From NCBI GenBank assembly GCA_965240325.2, contig OZ251236.1, positions 1,612,001-1,676,000 of the forward strand: a DNA stretch of 64,000 bases, read 5' to 3'. Origin of the DNA: Rebecca billardiae RCC1528. Its lineage: Eukaryota > Haptophyta. Shown one piece after another: positions 55,348 through 64,000 of this stretch. Each line of letters begins with the position of its first letter. Position 1 is the first letter of the stretch. Below the pieces are notes generated by a model. The model was not told where the DNA came from and searched no databases. It worked only from the letters and a program-made list of their open reading frames with translations. The position numbers and the translations under genes were made by a program.

Positions 55348-56504
55348 CACCGGTCCACCAGTACTGCGGCGGACTGCGCGCGCTTCGCCGCGCGCTCGCC
55401 CTCGAGCTCCGCCGCTCTCCTCTCGCGCTCGAACTCGGCGCAGTCGGCAGCCATGGCAGCCCGCTCGGCCGCAGCTCGATCTGTGCCCCCGCTCGGTTGC
55501 GTTGGCGCGCAAGCTGGCGCGCGCAGCGTCGGCGACGGCGCGCGCGATCGCCTTGCGCGACGAGTTCAGCTCCACCTGCTGCTCCGTCAGGCGCACCTGC
55601 TGCTCCAAGATGATCGCGTGCTCAGCAGGAGTCACGCGCTGCTCGTGCAGCTGCACCTGCACGCGGCCTGCTGCGGACGCGCGCGGCGCGCTGGCGTCGG
55701 GGGGCGAGTAGAGGTCGCGGAAGGGGCAGCTGTCGTCGCCGGCGCCCAGCGACGTGTCGTCGACATCCAGCTCCGCCTTCCTCTCCGCCGCCGACGCGCC
55801 CTGCTTCCGGCTCAGGATGCGCTCCATGTCCTCGTGCTTGCCCTTCCACCACCTGTGCACGGTCATCAGCCAGATGCCGATCACCTCGAGCCGCGGCGAG
55901 TCGTGGCGCAACGAGATGCCGAGCGCATCCACGCAGACGAGCGTGAGCGCCTTGGGCTTCTTCGTCCGACCGTCGCGCGCGGTCTGGGCGCACGCAGGGG
56001 TGAACACTCTGACCAACGGCTTGTGCTTCTTCGAGTTCTCAAGCATGAGCTCCACGAGACCACGAGCGTGCGGAGGAGGTCGAGGAGCATGAAGTCGAGC
56101 ACCGATGCGTACCGCGGGCGAGTGCCGGCCACGCGCCAGCTGGTCGAGGGCTGTAGCACGTGGATGGCGCGCGCCGCCACCGCCGTCTCCTCGAGCTGCT
56201 GCGCGCTGACGTTGACGTCAGGCCGTAGCTCGGGCCTGCACGGTTGCTCACAGTCGAGGCCGTCCGCGGAGGAGGCGAGCCCCTCGGCGGTGCCGGCAGG
56301 GACCTCGGGCGGGTCGCACACACCCATGGGCACGCGTGCATCATCATCTGCCGCGCCCTGGACCTCGTCATGCCCGGCACAGCGGTCCGCAAGTTGGTCG
56401 GCGGCAGCTGGCCCTTGCGGCAGAGGCGTCGCGGGCACGTCCGAGGGCGAGATGGCAGCGACGGGTGGGGAAGGAGACAGTGTCCAGTCGTTGTCGATGC
56501 CCAT
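55348..56504 (-). pseudogene. Frameshifted coiled-coil protein gene of unknown family
   Basis: The minus strand shows protein-like sequence in three successive frames. Frame one runs from the ATG at 56504 (MGIDNDWTLSPSPP...) to about 56050, ending VLDFMLLDLLRTLV. Frame two runs from about 56055 to about 55490 (LMLENSKKHKPLVRVFTPAC, LEVIGIWLMTVHRWWKGK, EQQVRLTEQQVELNSSRKAI). Frame three runs to the TGA at 55348 (DRAAAERAAMAADCAEFERE, AAELEGERAAKRAQSAAVL). Each break lacks intron-sized sequence; the first lies in GTGGTCTCGTGG, prone to slippage. So this is probably a decayed gene, or contains sequencing errors. The family is not recognised. It has a hydrophobic helix region in the middle and a coiled-coil C-terminus. 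Confidence 0.5.
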
Positions 56505-57600
56505 CCCACCATATTGCGCATGTTCGTCTCCGTATTGCTCTCCTGCACGTGCTCCTAGGACGCGCTCCTTGGTCGCGAGCAGCACACGTCGAGCACGCAG
56601 ATTCAAATGATGAAGCACGAGCGTCGTTTGGCCAGCGACTCCCAGCGAGAGCCCGGTCCACACGAACCGTGGCTACGTGTCCGTGTCCACCGAGTCGCTC
56701 GGCGAGGCGCCCGCGCCGATGTGGGCGCGCCCAATGGCGAGCGGACGGCCGTCGACGAGGGCCATCAGCCTTGCCGACCCCGTTCAGAGCTCCGCTCCCG
56801 CGCCGGGCGGCGGGCCGAGCCGAGCGCGGATTTGGAATCTGCCGATCGCGAAAACACGCCGAACAAGTTCTGAAAAGGAAAAGAAAAGAAATCAAAACTC
56901 GATTTAATCAGATGGACCCCCTAGCGTCAGGCGCTTCCTCGGGCGTCTGCTGCTCGGGCTCAGATCTAGCTCAGAGGCGATCATCAGCATACATATATCA
57001 GCATCATTTATCGCCATCGTCCGGTCGCCGCACTCTGTCTGACTCTGCTCAGACTGCTCACTGCTGTGACTCTGATCAATGCTAACAAGATCATCAGACT
57101 ACTATACAGTGGGCTGGTCCCACTGGCGGAGCAGAAATTCAAAACTATCTGACGATCGGCGCGGTCTCAGCGACTCGGAACAAACGGGGTGCGACAGACT
57201 AGCGCCGGCGGGGTATGCGCCGGCGTCTGAGCTCACCAGCGCGACTTCAGCAAAGCGCGCGGACGAAAATCAGCTCTCCGGGAGGGCCCCTGGCCTGCGC
57301 GGGGTCGCGGTCGCGGCGCCGGGCGCGGGGATGCTGTCAGCTTCCGAGCCCGTACAGCTCGTCGCGCGCGCTCGGGGTGCGCGAGGCGACGCGGTACGAC
57401 GGTGGCGTGGACCACCACCTCACGCCTCGCTGCGTCGTCAGCGTGTACAGCCCACCGCTGCCACTAGCGCCAATGTGAATGGCACTGCTCGGAACAGCTC
57501 GATGCGTCGCGCGTCGTCGTTTGCGTCGACTCGTCGCTCGGCCGGAGGTGCAGCTGACGCGCTCGCCGAAGCAGCACCGCAGACTCCGCTCGATGGTGTG
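56505..57600. other. Spacer, no supported gene
   Basis: About 1.1 kb of mixed composition: an A-rich tract at about 56868-56893, AT-rich with ATCATCAG motifs at 56980-57100, then GC-rich. No convincing gene is seen. Confidence 0.45.
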
Positions 57601-58470
57601 CGCGGCGTGAAGTTCGCACCGAACGTCTTCTTGTGGCGAGATGCGCACCGCCCGCCGCAGCGCCCGCCGCTGCCGAGCCGGCCGCCGCTGCGGCCGCCGC
57701 GCCGGCTGCCGCCGCAGCGACCGCCGTCGCTGCGCCATCAGCCGGCCCGGTGCTGCCGCACTCGCCGGGCGACCCCTCGAAGATGCGCGCAGCGTGACGT
57801 GCGCGGCGAGTAACTCCTCGTCGCGAGATGCGCTCCACCCGCCGTCGCGCCGGCCGCCGCGGCGTCCGCCGCCGCGGCGTCTGCCACCGCGCCGCCCCGG
57901 CTACAGACAGTGCCGGCGCAGCGCCCGACCGCTGCGGCGCCCGCCCGGCTGTCACGCCCGCATTCAGCAGGCCCGGTGCTGCCGCGCTCGCCGGGCGACG
58001 AATCGATATCGCGCGCGGCGTGACGTGCGCGCCGAGTGACTCCTCGTCGCGAGATGCCTCTGCCAGCAGCCGCGCCCGCCACCGCTGCTGCACTCGCCGC
58101 CGCGCCCCGGGATGCCACCGCGCCCGCGCCCGACCGACGTCACGCCCGCCGTCAGCAGGCCCGATGCTGCCACGCTGGCCGGGCGCCGCGGTGGTCGCGG
58201 CGTTTGATGCCGTCGCAGACGGCGTGCGAAGCGCGGCGTCGGTACCCGCCCACCCTGCACGATGTTGCCGCGCTGCAACCTCAGCTTGATCGCTGACTCC
58301 ACGCTGAGAGCTCGCGAAGAGACAGCCCACCCGCACAGTGGCAGTCTTCGCCCAGGAGCGCCGTATGCGTAGCGGTGGGTGCGGAACGTGGCGCTCGACT
58401 TCTCCTCGGCGTCCGAGTCCTGCATCTGCTCCTGCACCAGCCCCTCCCATTCTGCGCGCGGGCGCGGAGT
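57600..58470 (-). repeat. Degenerate gene module in three tandem copies, with an exon-like start
   Basis: On the minus strand a module reading CTCGCGACGAGGAGT...GCGCACGTCACGC...CGCCCGGCGAGCGCGGCAGC...GGGCC recurs at about 58065-57960 and 57830-57728, with a partial copy at about 58200-58143. Spacers are Ala/Arg-rich low-complexity. Upstream, at about 58465-58425, a segment reading like a splice acceptor and exon start (CCCGCGCGCAG, then GGGAGGGGCTGGTGCAGGAG) matches the plus strand at 60500-60560. The copies are too degenerate for a continuous protein, so this looks like duplicated gene remains. Confidence 0.5.
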
Positions 58471-58945
58471 CGGTGGCCGCGCCGCACGATGTCGACGCGA
58501 GGGGCGCCGCAGCAGATGTCAGGTATGGTGACCGCGCTTCCGGCGGGCGTTTTCAAGCGGAACTTCTGGAACGCGTTGCTCACTGAAACTTGTGCGGAAC
58601 CACCGTGCCCGATTTTGCACCCCGCGGACGCACGGTCGGCGCGCCGAGCGAGCGCGCACCAGCGCGGGCACCCGGCTTGTGCCTCTGGTCGTGGAGCCAG
58701 TCGCCACGATTCGGCGGCGCCTTGAGCTTGCGCGCGTCCGCAATCGCCCAGGTTCGCCTCACAACTCGTGGTGCTCACTTCCCCGCCGGCTCACGCGGCG
58801 GACTTGCATTCGCCTCGCGCCACAGCGCCCGCGCCCCCTCGCGGGGGCGGCTTCGAAGCCGCCGCCGCCGTCCGCCGCGCAACCGCCGAAGCTTCGCCAA
58901 AACTCCGGTCCGTTGTTTTGCAGGTCCCCCAGTGAGACCCGCCCA

Positions 58946-58948
<3 letters not shown>

Positions 58949-59038
<90 letters not shown>
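58949..59038. repeat. (TA)45 microsatellite
   Basis: 90 bp of uninterrupted TA dinucleotides. Confidence 0.98.
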
Positions 59039-59039
<1 letters not shown>

Positions 59040-59762
59040 GATCATTCTATATGATTTAACGACTGCGCGCTCATATACAGCGCGTTGCATACCACGTCGT
59101 TAATATACAGCGCGCGTAGTATTATTATTTAAAAATACTCGTCGTCGTCGCGTCATATCGCGCGAATCGCCGAATGTAATGACGATCGATCGCCGATATT
59201 GTGATGCGCATGCTGCCGCTGACCGCCGATATATATATAGTCTACCGCGCTCGCGATATATCATCGATCGATCGTCATCATCGTCAGATTCATCATCACT
59301 TTATCATCACGATGCCATCAGCCGCGTCGTCGTCGGCCCGCGCCTCCCGCGTCCCGCGCCGCCCGTCGGATTCTCATGGCCGAGCGCGTGATCAGCGCAT
59401 CATGGCCCGCGGTGCAGGGCGGAGCGCGTAGCGTGGAGCCCCGCCGGGGGCCCTCACTACGTTGTCAAAAAGATCTTTTGATCAAAGAAAAGGGGATGGG
59501 GGACGATTTTGAGGGCTGTTGGAGGGTGAGTTTTCGATTTTTCGAGGGGTACGTTGGCCCATGGGCATAGTGCTCTGCATTAGCAACTACGCGCTTGACG
59601 AAATAAGCGCGCCCACGCCATTCCGCATAAGTCGATGGACGGACGTGGGATCAGATACCCCGGGGGTGAAACAAGTGAGTATTTTTGTCCTTCTTGTATG
59701 CTGGAGTACGAGTTTGCCGAGCGACGTTTGATTGTTTTGGGTCGAAAACAGCTATGAGGCCA
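59039..59762. other. Low-GC block, no supported gene
   Basis: About 720 bp with markedly lower GC than the coding regions. The first part is rich in CGATCGATC and TATATA. The segment 59450-59760 (GGCCCTCACTACGTTGTCAA ... GGGGTACGTTGGCCCATGGG) looks like a defined unit leading into the minisatellite, possibly a retroelement 3' region. No protein is recognised. Confidence 0.4.
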
Positions 59763-60045
59763 GATTCTTTTGAATAGCGCTTGCGAAAAGAAGTTACCCG
59801 CCTGTCTCGATGGATGAACCGCCTCATGGTATTGAAAGAGATTCTTTTGAATAGCGCTTTTAAACCAAGTTACCCACCTGTCTCGTTGGATGAACCTCAT
59901 CATCATATTGAAGAGATTCTTTTGAATCAGAGCGCTATTTAAAGCCAGTTACCCGCTTGCCTCGATGGATGAACCGCCTTGATAATATTGAAAGATATTC
60001 TTTTGACGAATAGCGCTTGTCACAACCAAGTTACCCGCCTGTCAG
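59763..60045 (+). repeat. Minisatellite, about 77-bp unit, four copies
   Basis: Units start at 59763, 59841, 59915 and 59994 (steps 78, 74, 79). Each has GATTCTTTTGAATAGCGCTT or a close variant, then AAGTTACCCGCCTGTCTCG, ATGGATGAACC and ATTGAAAGA. The fourth copy is truncated. Divergence between units is moderate. Confidence 0.85.
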
Positions 60046-60497
60046 CTGTCTGTCTCGTGCTCGCGAGCGGCGCGACGACATCGGCCCGAGCGAGGATGCC
60101 GCCTTCAAAGGCGCGCACCGAGTGCGTGCGCGACGGGTACCGGCCGGCCGCTGGTCTCGACCTATCGCCCTCGGCCCTCCCCGAGCGCGCCTGCAGGTAC
60201 CTCCGGACGCGCATTCGGCTTGCTCACTCGATCAGCTCACTCACAGCTGCCGGTCACGCAGCCGCGCGGCGGCCCCGCGACCCGAGGTCCGCGGCCCAAA
60301 GTGTGTGTGCGCGCCGCGCCGGTGCCCTCGCGCCGGTGGCGTGGGCTGGCTGGCCGCTGGTCTCGCCCACGCGCCCCACTCGCCCCAAGCGCGCAACGCC
60401 TGCGGGAAGCGCCGGCACCATACCTACCTAACCTGCGCGTCGACGCCCGTCCCGCCGCGAGGCCCGCGCCTCGATCGATCGTCGATCGGACCGCGTG

Positions 60498-60680
60498 CGT
60501 GCGACTCCGTCCGCGCCCGCGCGCAGGGTGGGAGGGGCTGATGCAGGAGCAGATGCAGGACTACCTCGAAATTGCACGCGACGAGGAGGTGCCCAGCGCG
60601 CACTTTACGCTGCGCGCATCATCGAGTGGTCGCCCAGCGAGCGCGGCAGCTGGCCACCGGGCCGGCTGACGGCGGGCGCA
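60498..60680 (+). repeat. Plus-strand copy of the degenerate gene module
   Basis: GACTCCGTCCGCGCCCGCGC then GCAGGGTGGGAGGGGCTGAT and GCAGGAGCAGATGCAGGACT match the minus strand at about 58490-58420. The following GCACGCGACGAGGAGGTGCC, CGCCCAGCGAGCGCGGCAGC and GGGCCGGCTGACGGCGGGCG match the tandem module at 57728-58065. An ATG at 60541 opens a short frame that soon loses similarity. Confidence 0.55.
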
Positions 60681-60899
60681 GCTGCCAGCTGCGGACGCGC
60701 AGCGGGCGCGGAGTGGAAGCCGGCGCAGCGGCCGGGCAGCGGCGGCCGGCGCGGCAGCACGCTCGTATACATCGCGGCAGCTACCGCCGTCGTGCGGGGA
60801 AAGCACACGCTCTCGGCGGCTTCCAAGATGCCGACGGGCCACGGCGTGCACTCCGTGCAGGCTGCGTGCGCGCTGCAGTGGCTGTCTGTGTCGAGCTGC

Positions 60900-61660
60900 T
60901 GCGGCGTGTGCTCGAGGCGCGGCGCTCGCACGGGCTACGCGGGCGCAGCGGGTGCGCGCAGCTGGCGCACGCAGTGCCACGTCCTGCGGCGCCAGTTTGG
61001 CGGCCGTCCGCCCCCCCGAGCTCGAGTTCTGCGCGCTTTGCGACGGCGCGGCCGGCAGCGCCCATCTGCCTGCTTGCTTGGGCACGCCAGCATGTCCGCC
61101 GCCGGGCCTGCTGCGCGCGCCGAAGCTGGAGGGCGGAGGAGGGCGCTGGGCTGCTCCTACGGCGTGCTGCAGCCCGGGCAGGCTCTACCGCGGCGCGGCG
61201 AGGCCGTCGCGCCTGCTCGCCGCCGTCGAGTCGCCCGTGCTGCGTGACCCTCGGCCGCACGTGCTCGCTCGGCGGCACCGCAGCAGGCGTCCCATACCAG
61301 TATACTCGAGCCGCTGTGCGCACCCAAGGCGCGAGCTGCTCGAGCGGGCCAGGTGGGCCCAGGGGGTGCGTGCAGCTGGCACACGCAGCCCCGGCCCGTG
61401 TCATGGGGTGTCGGTTTGACGGTCGCCAGCCCCTGTGGGCTCGAGCGCTGTGCGCTTCACCACGGAGGTGCTGGCAGCGCCCCGCGGCGCGCAACGGCGG
61501 GGCAGCATGGCCGCCGCCGGCGCCGCCGCACATGCCGCCGCTTACGGGCAGTCGAGAGCTTGGGGCAGCACCTACGGCGCATGCTGCAGCTCGGGGCGGG
61601 CTCTGCCAGCCTGCTGTGGCGTGATCGCGCATTTTCCAGACCGTCGACTCGCCCGCGCTG
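60900..61660 (+). repeat. Diverged direct repeat of gene-like sequence
   Basis: The segments at about 60893-61200 and 61329-61620 share the order GAGCTGCT(G/C), GTGCGCGCAGCTGGCGCACGC/GTGCGTGCAGCTGGCACACGC, GCGCTGTGCGCTT-like and GGCAGCGCCC, GCATG(T/G)CCGCCGCCGG, and CTACGGCG(T/C)(G/A)TGCTGCAG. Neither copy keeps a long protein-like frame, so these are duplicated, decayed gene fragments of unknown origin. Confidence 0.5.
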
Positions 61661-61992
61661 CATAATATTCCATTATTCGTTTGCCGCGCGTGCTCGACGG
61701 CGCTCCGCGCTGCTGCTGCCGCTACGGCCGCGCGTTGGACGGACAGCATATGCCGACGGAGGGTGCACCGCGGGCCCCTAACTACGTTGGTTCTACGGAA
61801 GGACCGCGGAACGCGGTCATATATATGTATATCATCGATCATCTCATCGTCGCGTATCGTAGTATAGTCATATCATCATCATCGTCAGCAGATATATGTC
61901 CGAGGCGTCGCGTCGTACGTCGTCAATATCGATGCTGATCGTCACGTGACGCGCGCGCCGCCTCGTCGTCTCAGTAATAACGCACTACTACT
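61661..61992. other. AT-richer spacer with small hairpin
   Basis: Contains a hairpin GACCGCGGAACGCGGTC near 61801-61819 and TATATATG and CATCATCATC tracts. No gene is seen. Confidence 0.4.
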
Positions 61993-62541
61993 ACAGGCAA
62001 TCGCGGGCAATAAGAAGTCAGAGATCTCACGGCTAGTCTCGGTTTCTTAGCCGTTCGGTAGCCCGAGCGCCTACGGAGTCTCAGTTTCTTAGCTAGGTCC
62101 GCCCGCCGCGGAGGCGCGGGGGGCGCAGGGGGGCAGAGCCCGCCCCGCTGAGTCTTTATTTAGGCCCGGCCGGCGAGGCCGAAGAAAATTTTGGGCCATT
62201 TTGGAGCAAGTCTGGCATCAGCATGATGTTGCATGGATGCTGCGGTGCAGTGGCCAGGAGTCAGTCAGGAGAAGTCGGGACTTGGTTGGCCTGTACTCGT
62301 AGTCGGGCCGCGCGCCGCGTCCCACGGGCACTGCGCCTCGGCTGAGTCGGCGGACCACGTCAGCCGCGACGACGAGTAGTCCCGGTTTCTTATTGTGTGA
62401 CGACTATGATGCGTATACGGCGAACCATCCAATCGCTAGTCTCAGTTTCTAGGCCAGATCCGCATTGATAGCAAGCCCCAGTTTCTTAATTCTGCTTGAC
62501 GTGACGACAGCTCGTCCTTAGTATTGCCCGCGATTGCCTGT
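61993..62541. mobile_element. MITE-like inverted-repeat element, copy 3 (diverged)
   Basis: Same family as 26186-26705, but 549 bp long with many small insertions (TTTA, GACG, TGA and others). The terminal inverted repeats ACAGGCAATCGCGGGCAATA and complement are still perfect. Confidence 0.85.
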
Positions 62542-63228
62542 CGTATAGTCACACGGACGAAGTCTCATGCAGCCGATCAGCAGTTGATGACTCTGCGAGA
62601 CGGGCGGACGGCGGTACGGTCCGAGCCAGCACGCACCGTGTGAGTGACGATGCCGCATACTGCTGTCGATCTGCTAGCTTATTAGATGATGCCAGTGACA
62701 ATAATGATTACGTACGTCATCGTCAATGATCAATGACTGATGGCGGTCGTCACCGAAGGCCTCGTCGAAGTCGAAGACACCGCCAGTCGCGTCTGATGAA
62801 TAAGTGGCGGCGGCGAAGGGCGGCGCTGGACCGCGTACGGTAACGGTGACGGTGTGATAAGTGCAGACGACAATTCCGGCCGCCAGGATCACTGAGGAGC
62901 GGCACGCGTGCTGCTTATGAGCCGATCATCACCCGCGCCGCGATGTCGATGACGATTCGGACGTCTGAGACTCTCAGGATGCAGCGAATGCGGATTCGAT
63001 GACGACGCGAATGTCGTCCGACAATGTCGTCAGCGTCGTCGTCGCGTCTCAGCGCGCGCGCGCAATGATGACAGATGAATGGATGGCCATTGCCAGGTCG
63101 TGCGTCATTACGCGTGCGCGCCGTTGCCGAGCGGTCAGAGAGGGCGGTGGCAGGTGCCGACTGTGCGTCGTGCTCAGCGTGCACCGTGCACGGCGATGCC
63201 CGCGCGGTGGCCGGGCGCTCCGAGTCGC
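62542..63228. other. Spacer downstream of GH81 gene
   Basis: About 690 bp of mixed sequence with GATGATGCC and GACGATTC patches. No gene is seen; it probably includes the 3' UTR of the GH81 gene. Confidence 0.45.
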
Positions 63229-64000
63229 TCACGCGCCCGGCGTGCCCGCCGCCTCGGCCGCGCCGTGCGCGTGCACGGCGGAGGGAGAGCGCAGCAGCGA
63301 GAGCGCGCCGAGCACGGAGGAGGGCGGCGCCGGGCGCGTGCCGATCCAGTGCAGCATGTTGGTGCGCGAGTTGCCGTTGTCGAAGAACTTGAGCTGGCCG
63401 AGCTCGCTCAGCGCGCGCGTCGGGTTGAGGATGGCGTGCGCCGCGACCGCAAACCCGGCCCACGCGTCCTGCATCTGCCCCGCGCGCGCTGAGAGCTGCG
63501 CGTACTCCTCGGCCACGTACGCGGCGGGGAGCAGCGCCTCGGTGAAGGGCGTGATGGGCATGATGTTGATGCCGTGCACGTACTCGAGCTCCGCGCCGAA
63601 CCACGTGCCCACGACCACGTCCGTCGCGCCGACCACGCCGACCATGCGCTGGCTCGCGACAAACGCCGGGTCGTAGACGGCGGAGGCGGAGGGCACGTGC
63701 CAGTACCACTGCGCGGCGCGCACCTCGGTCGCGAGGAGCAGCCGCGCCCACGCGCCGAGCTGCGCGTCGCCCATCGCGTCCGCGGCGAGCATCGCGCCGT
63801 AGTACCCGTTCACCGCCTCGGAGGACGACTCCTGCGACTTGCCGTCCGCCATCGGGAAGAGCCCCGACGCCCACGAGTGGCCGTCGTACAGGTCCTTGCA
63901 GCGCGCGACCGGGAACCGAGCGCGGGCCTTGGCGCCGCCGCCGTCGGCGCTCGGCGGGTTGGCGATGTCGCGGATGATGTCGCCGATGGCGGCCTTGTGC
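63229..64000 (-). CDS. GH81 endo-1,3-beta-glucanase, C-terminal part (5' end outside window)
   Basis: The minus-strand frame is open from the window edge to the stop at 63229 (257 codons). It carries GH81 hallmarks in order: RFPVARCKDLYDGHSWASG, then ADGKSQESSSEAVNGYYG, which contains the family's conserved catalytic Glu cluster, LLLATEVRAAQWYWHV, the GINIMPITPFTEALL loop and DNGNSRTN..HWIGTR near the end. It hydrolyses internal beta-1,3-glucan bonds, so laminarin/chrysolaminarin turnover or wall remodelling is likely. No intron is needed in the visible part. The N-terminal beta-sandwich and any signal peptide lie beyond 64000. Confidence 0.9.
   Translation of the reverse strand, partial: HKAAIGDIIRDIANPPSADGGGAKARARFPVARCKDLYDGHSWASGLFPMADGKSQESSSEAVNGYYGAMLAADAMGDAQLGAWARLLLATEVRAAQWYWHVPSASAVYDPAFVASQRMVGVVGATDVVVGTWFGAELEYVHGINIMPITPFTEALLPAAYVAEEYAQLSARAGQMQDAWAGFAVAAHAILNPTRALSELGQLKFFDNGNSRTNMLHWIGTRPAPPSSVLGALSLLRSPSAVHAHGAAEAAGTPGA

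Noticed and set aside
59763-60045. CRISPR-like array of repeats and spacers
   Set aside because: The whole 77-bp unit is repeated, including the part between conserved blocks. There are only four diverged copies and no cas genes, and the genome is eukaryotic.
1-64000. High-GC bacterial (actinobacterial) origin
   Set aside because: Spliceosomal introns with consistent phases, eukaryotic families (NEK kinase, NT-C2, CRAL-TRIO, polycystin, FABP), microsatellites and absence of operons argue against it.
1-64000. tRNA or rRNA genes
   Set aside because: Scanned by eye for TPsiC-loop-like GGTTCGAATCC motifs and conserved rRNA cores; none convincing. A tRNA and rRNA model scan would settle it.

Overview
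The window is nuclear DNA of a GC-rich unicellular eukaryote, most likely a haptophyte-type microalga (inference, moderate confidence). The grounds are the very high third-position GC, spliceosomal introns of 86-207 bp that nearly all start GTGCG and are filled with alternating CG/CA, Ser-Pro3 glycoprotein arrays of the algal cell-surface kind, algal multidomain receptor architectures, and AT-rich islands with microsatellites and small inverted-repeat elements. No rRNA, tRNA, CRISPR or prokaryotic operon structure was seen.

Layout. 1-2023 is the 3' end of one polycystin-1-like gene. 2560-19917 is a nearly identical tandem copy, a single 5785-codon reading frame: signal peptide, six FG-GAP repeats, about 2900 residues of Ser-Pro3 stalk, three IPT/TIG domains, a REJ/PKD-type region, a GPS motif, about five membrane segments and an EF-hand pair. 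19918-24598 holds no convincing gene but carries diverged direct repeats and two abutting large hairpins (22204-23310, 23316-24500). 24599-25609 encodes a secretory, single-pass, Met/His-rich protein. 25610-28055 holds two copies of a 520-bp inverted-repeat element; a third lies at 61993-62541. 28056-29891(-) is a secretory sulfotransferase-like gene. 30462-33154(-) and 36358-40784(+) are divergent receptor-like genes, both multipass membrane proteins with a TIR-like domain; the first also ends in a C-type lectin domain and the second looks like signal peptide + ectodomain + seven membrane segments. 41029-42552(-), an NT-C2 coiled-coil protein, and 42855-44918(+), a NEK-like kinase, share a 302-bp divergent promoter. 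45510-46997(-) is an exostosin-type GT47 glycosyltransferase. 47317-47625(+) is a small Cys-rich secreted peptide. 48385-49836(-) is an SLC9B/NHA-type Na+/H+ antiporter. 50252-51718(+) is a CRAL-TRIO/SEC14 lipid-transfer protein. 51998-54155(+) is a three-domain fatty-acid-binding protein with six exons. 55348-56504(-) is a frameshifted coiled-coil gene relic. 56505-63228 is repeat-rich: degenerate gene modules, (TA)45, a 77-bp minisatellite and the third inverted-repeat element. 63229-64000(-) is the 3' part of a GH81 endo-1,3-beta-glucanase, cut by the window end.

How it fits together. Several genes act at the cell surface or in the secretory pathway: the polycystin-like and TIR/lectin receptors, the sulfotransferase, GT47, GH81, and the small Cys-rich peptide. 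Others act in lipid or ion handling: SEC14-like, FABP and SLC9B. Co-regulation is not shown. However, a short dispersed element starting TACAGTTTACTA sits within about 200 bp of the start codons of five or six of these genes, which makes it either a shared promoter module or a small transposon that prefers 5' ends.
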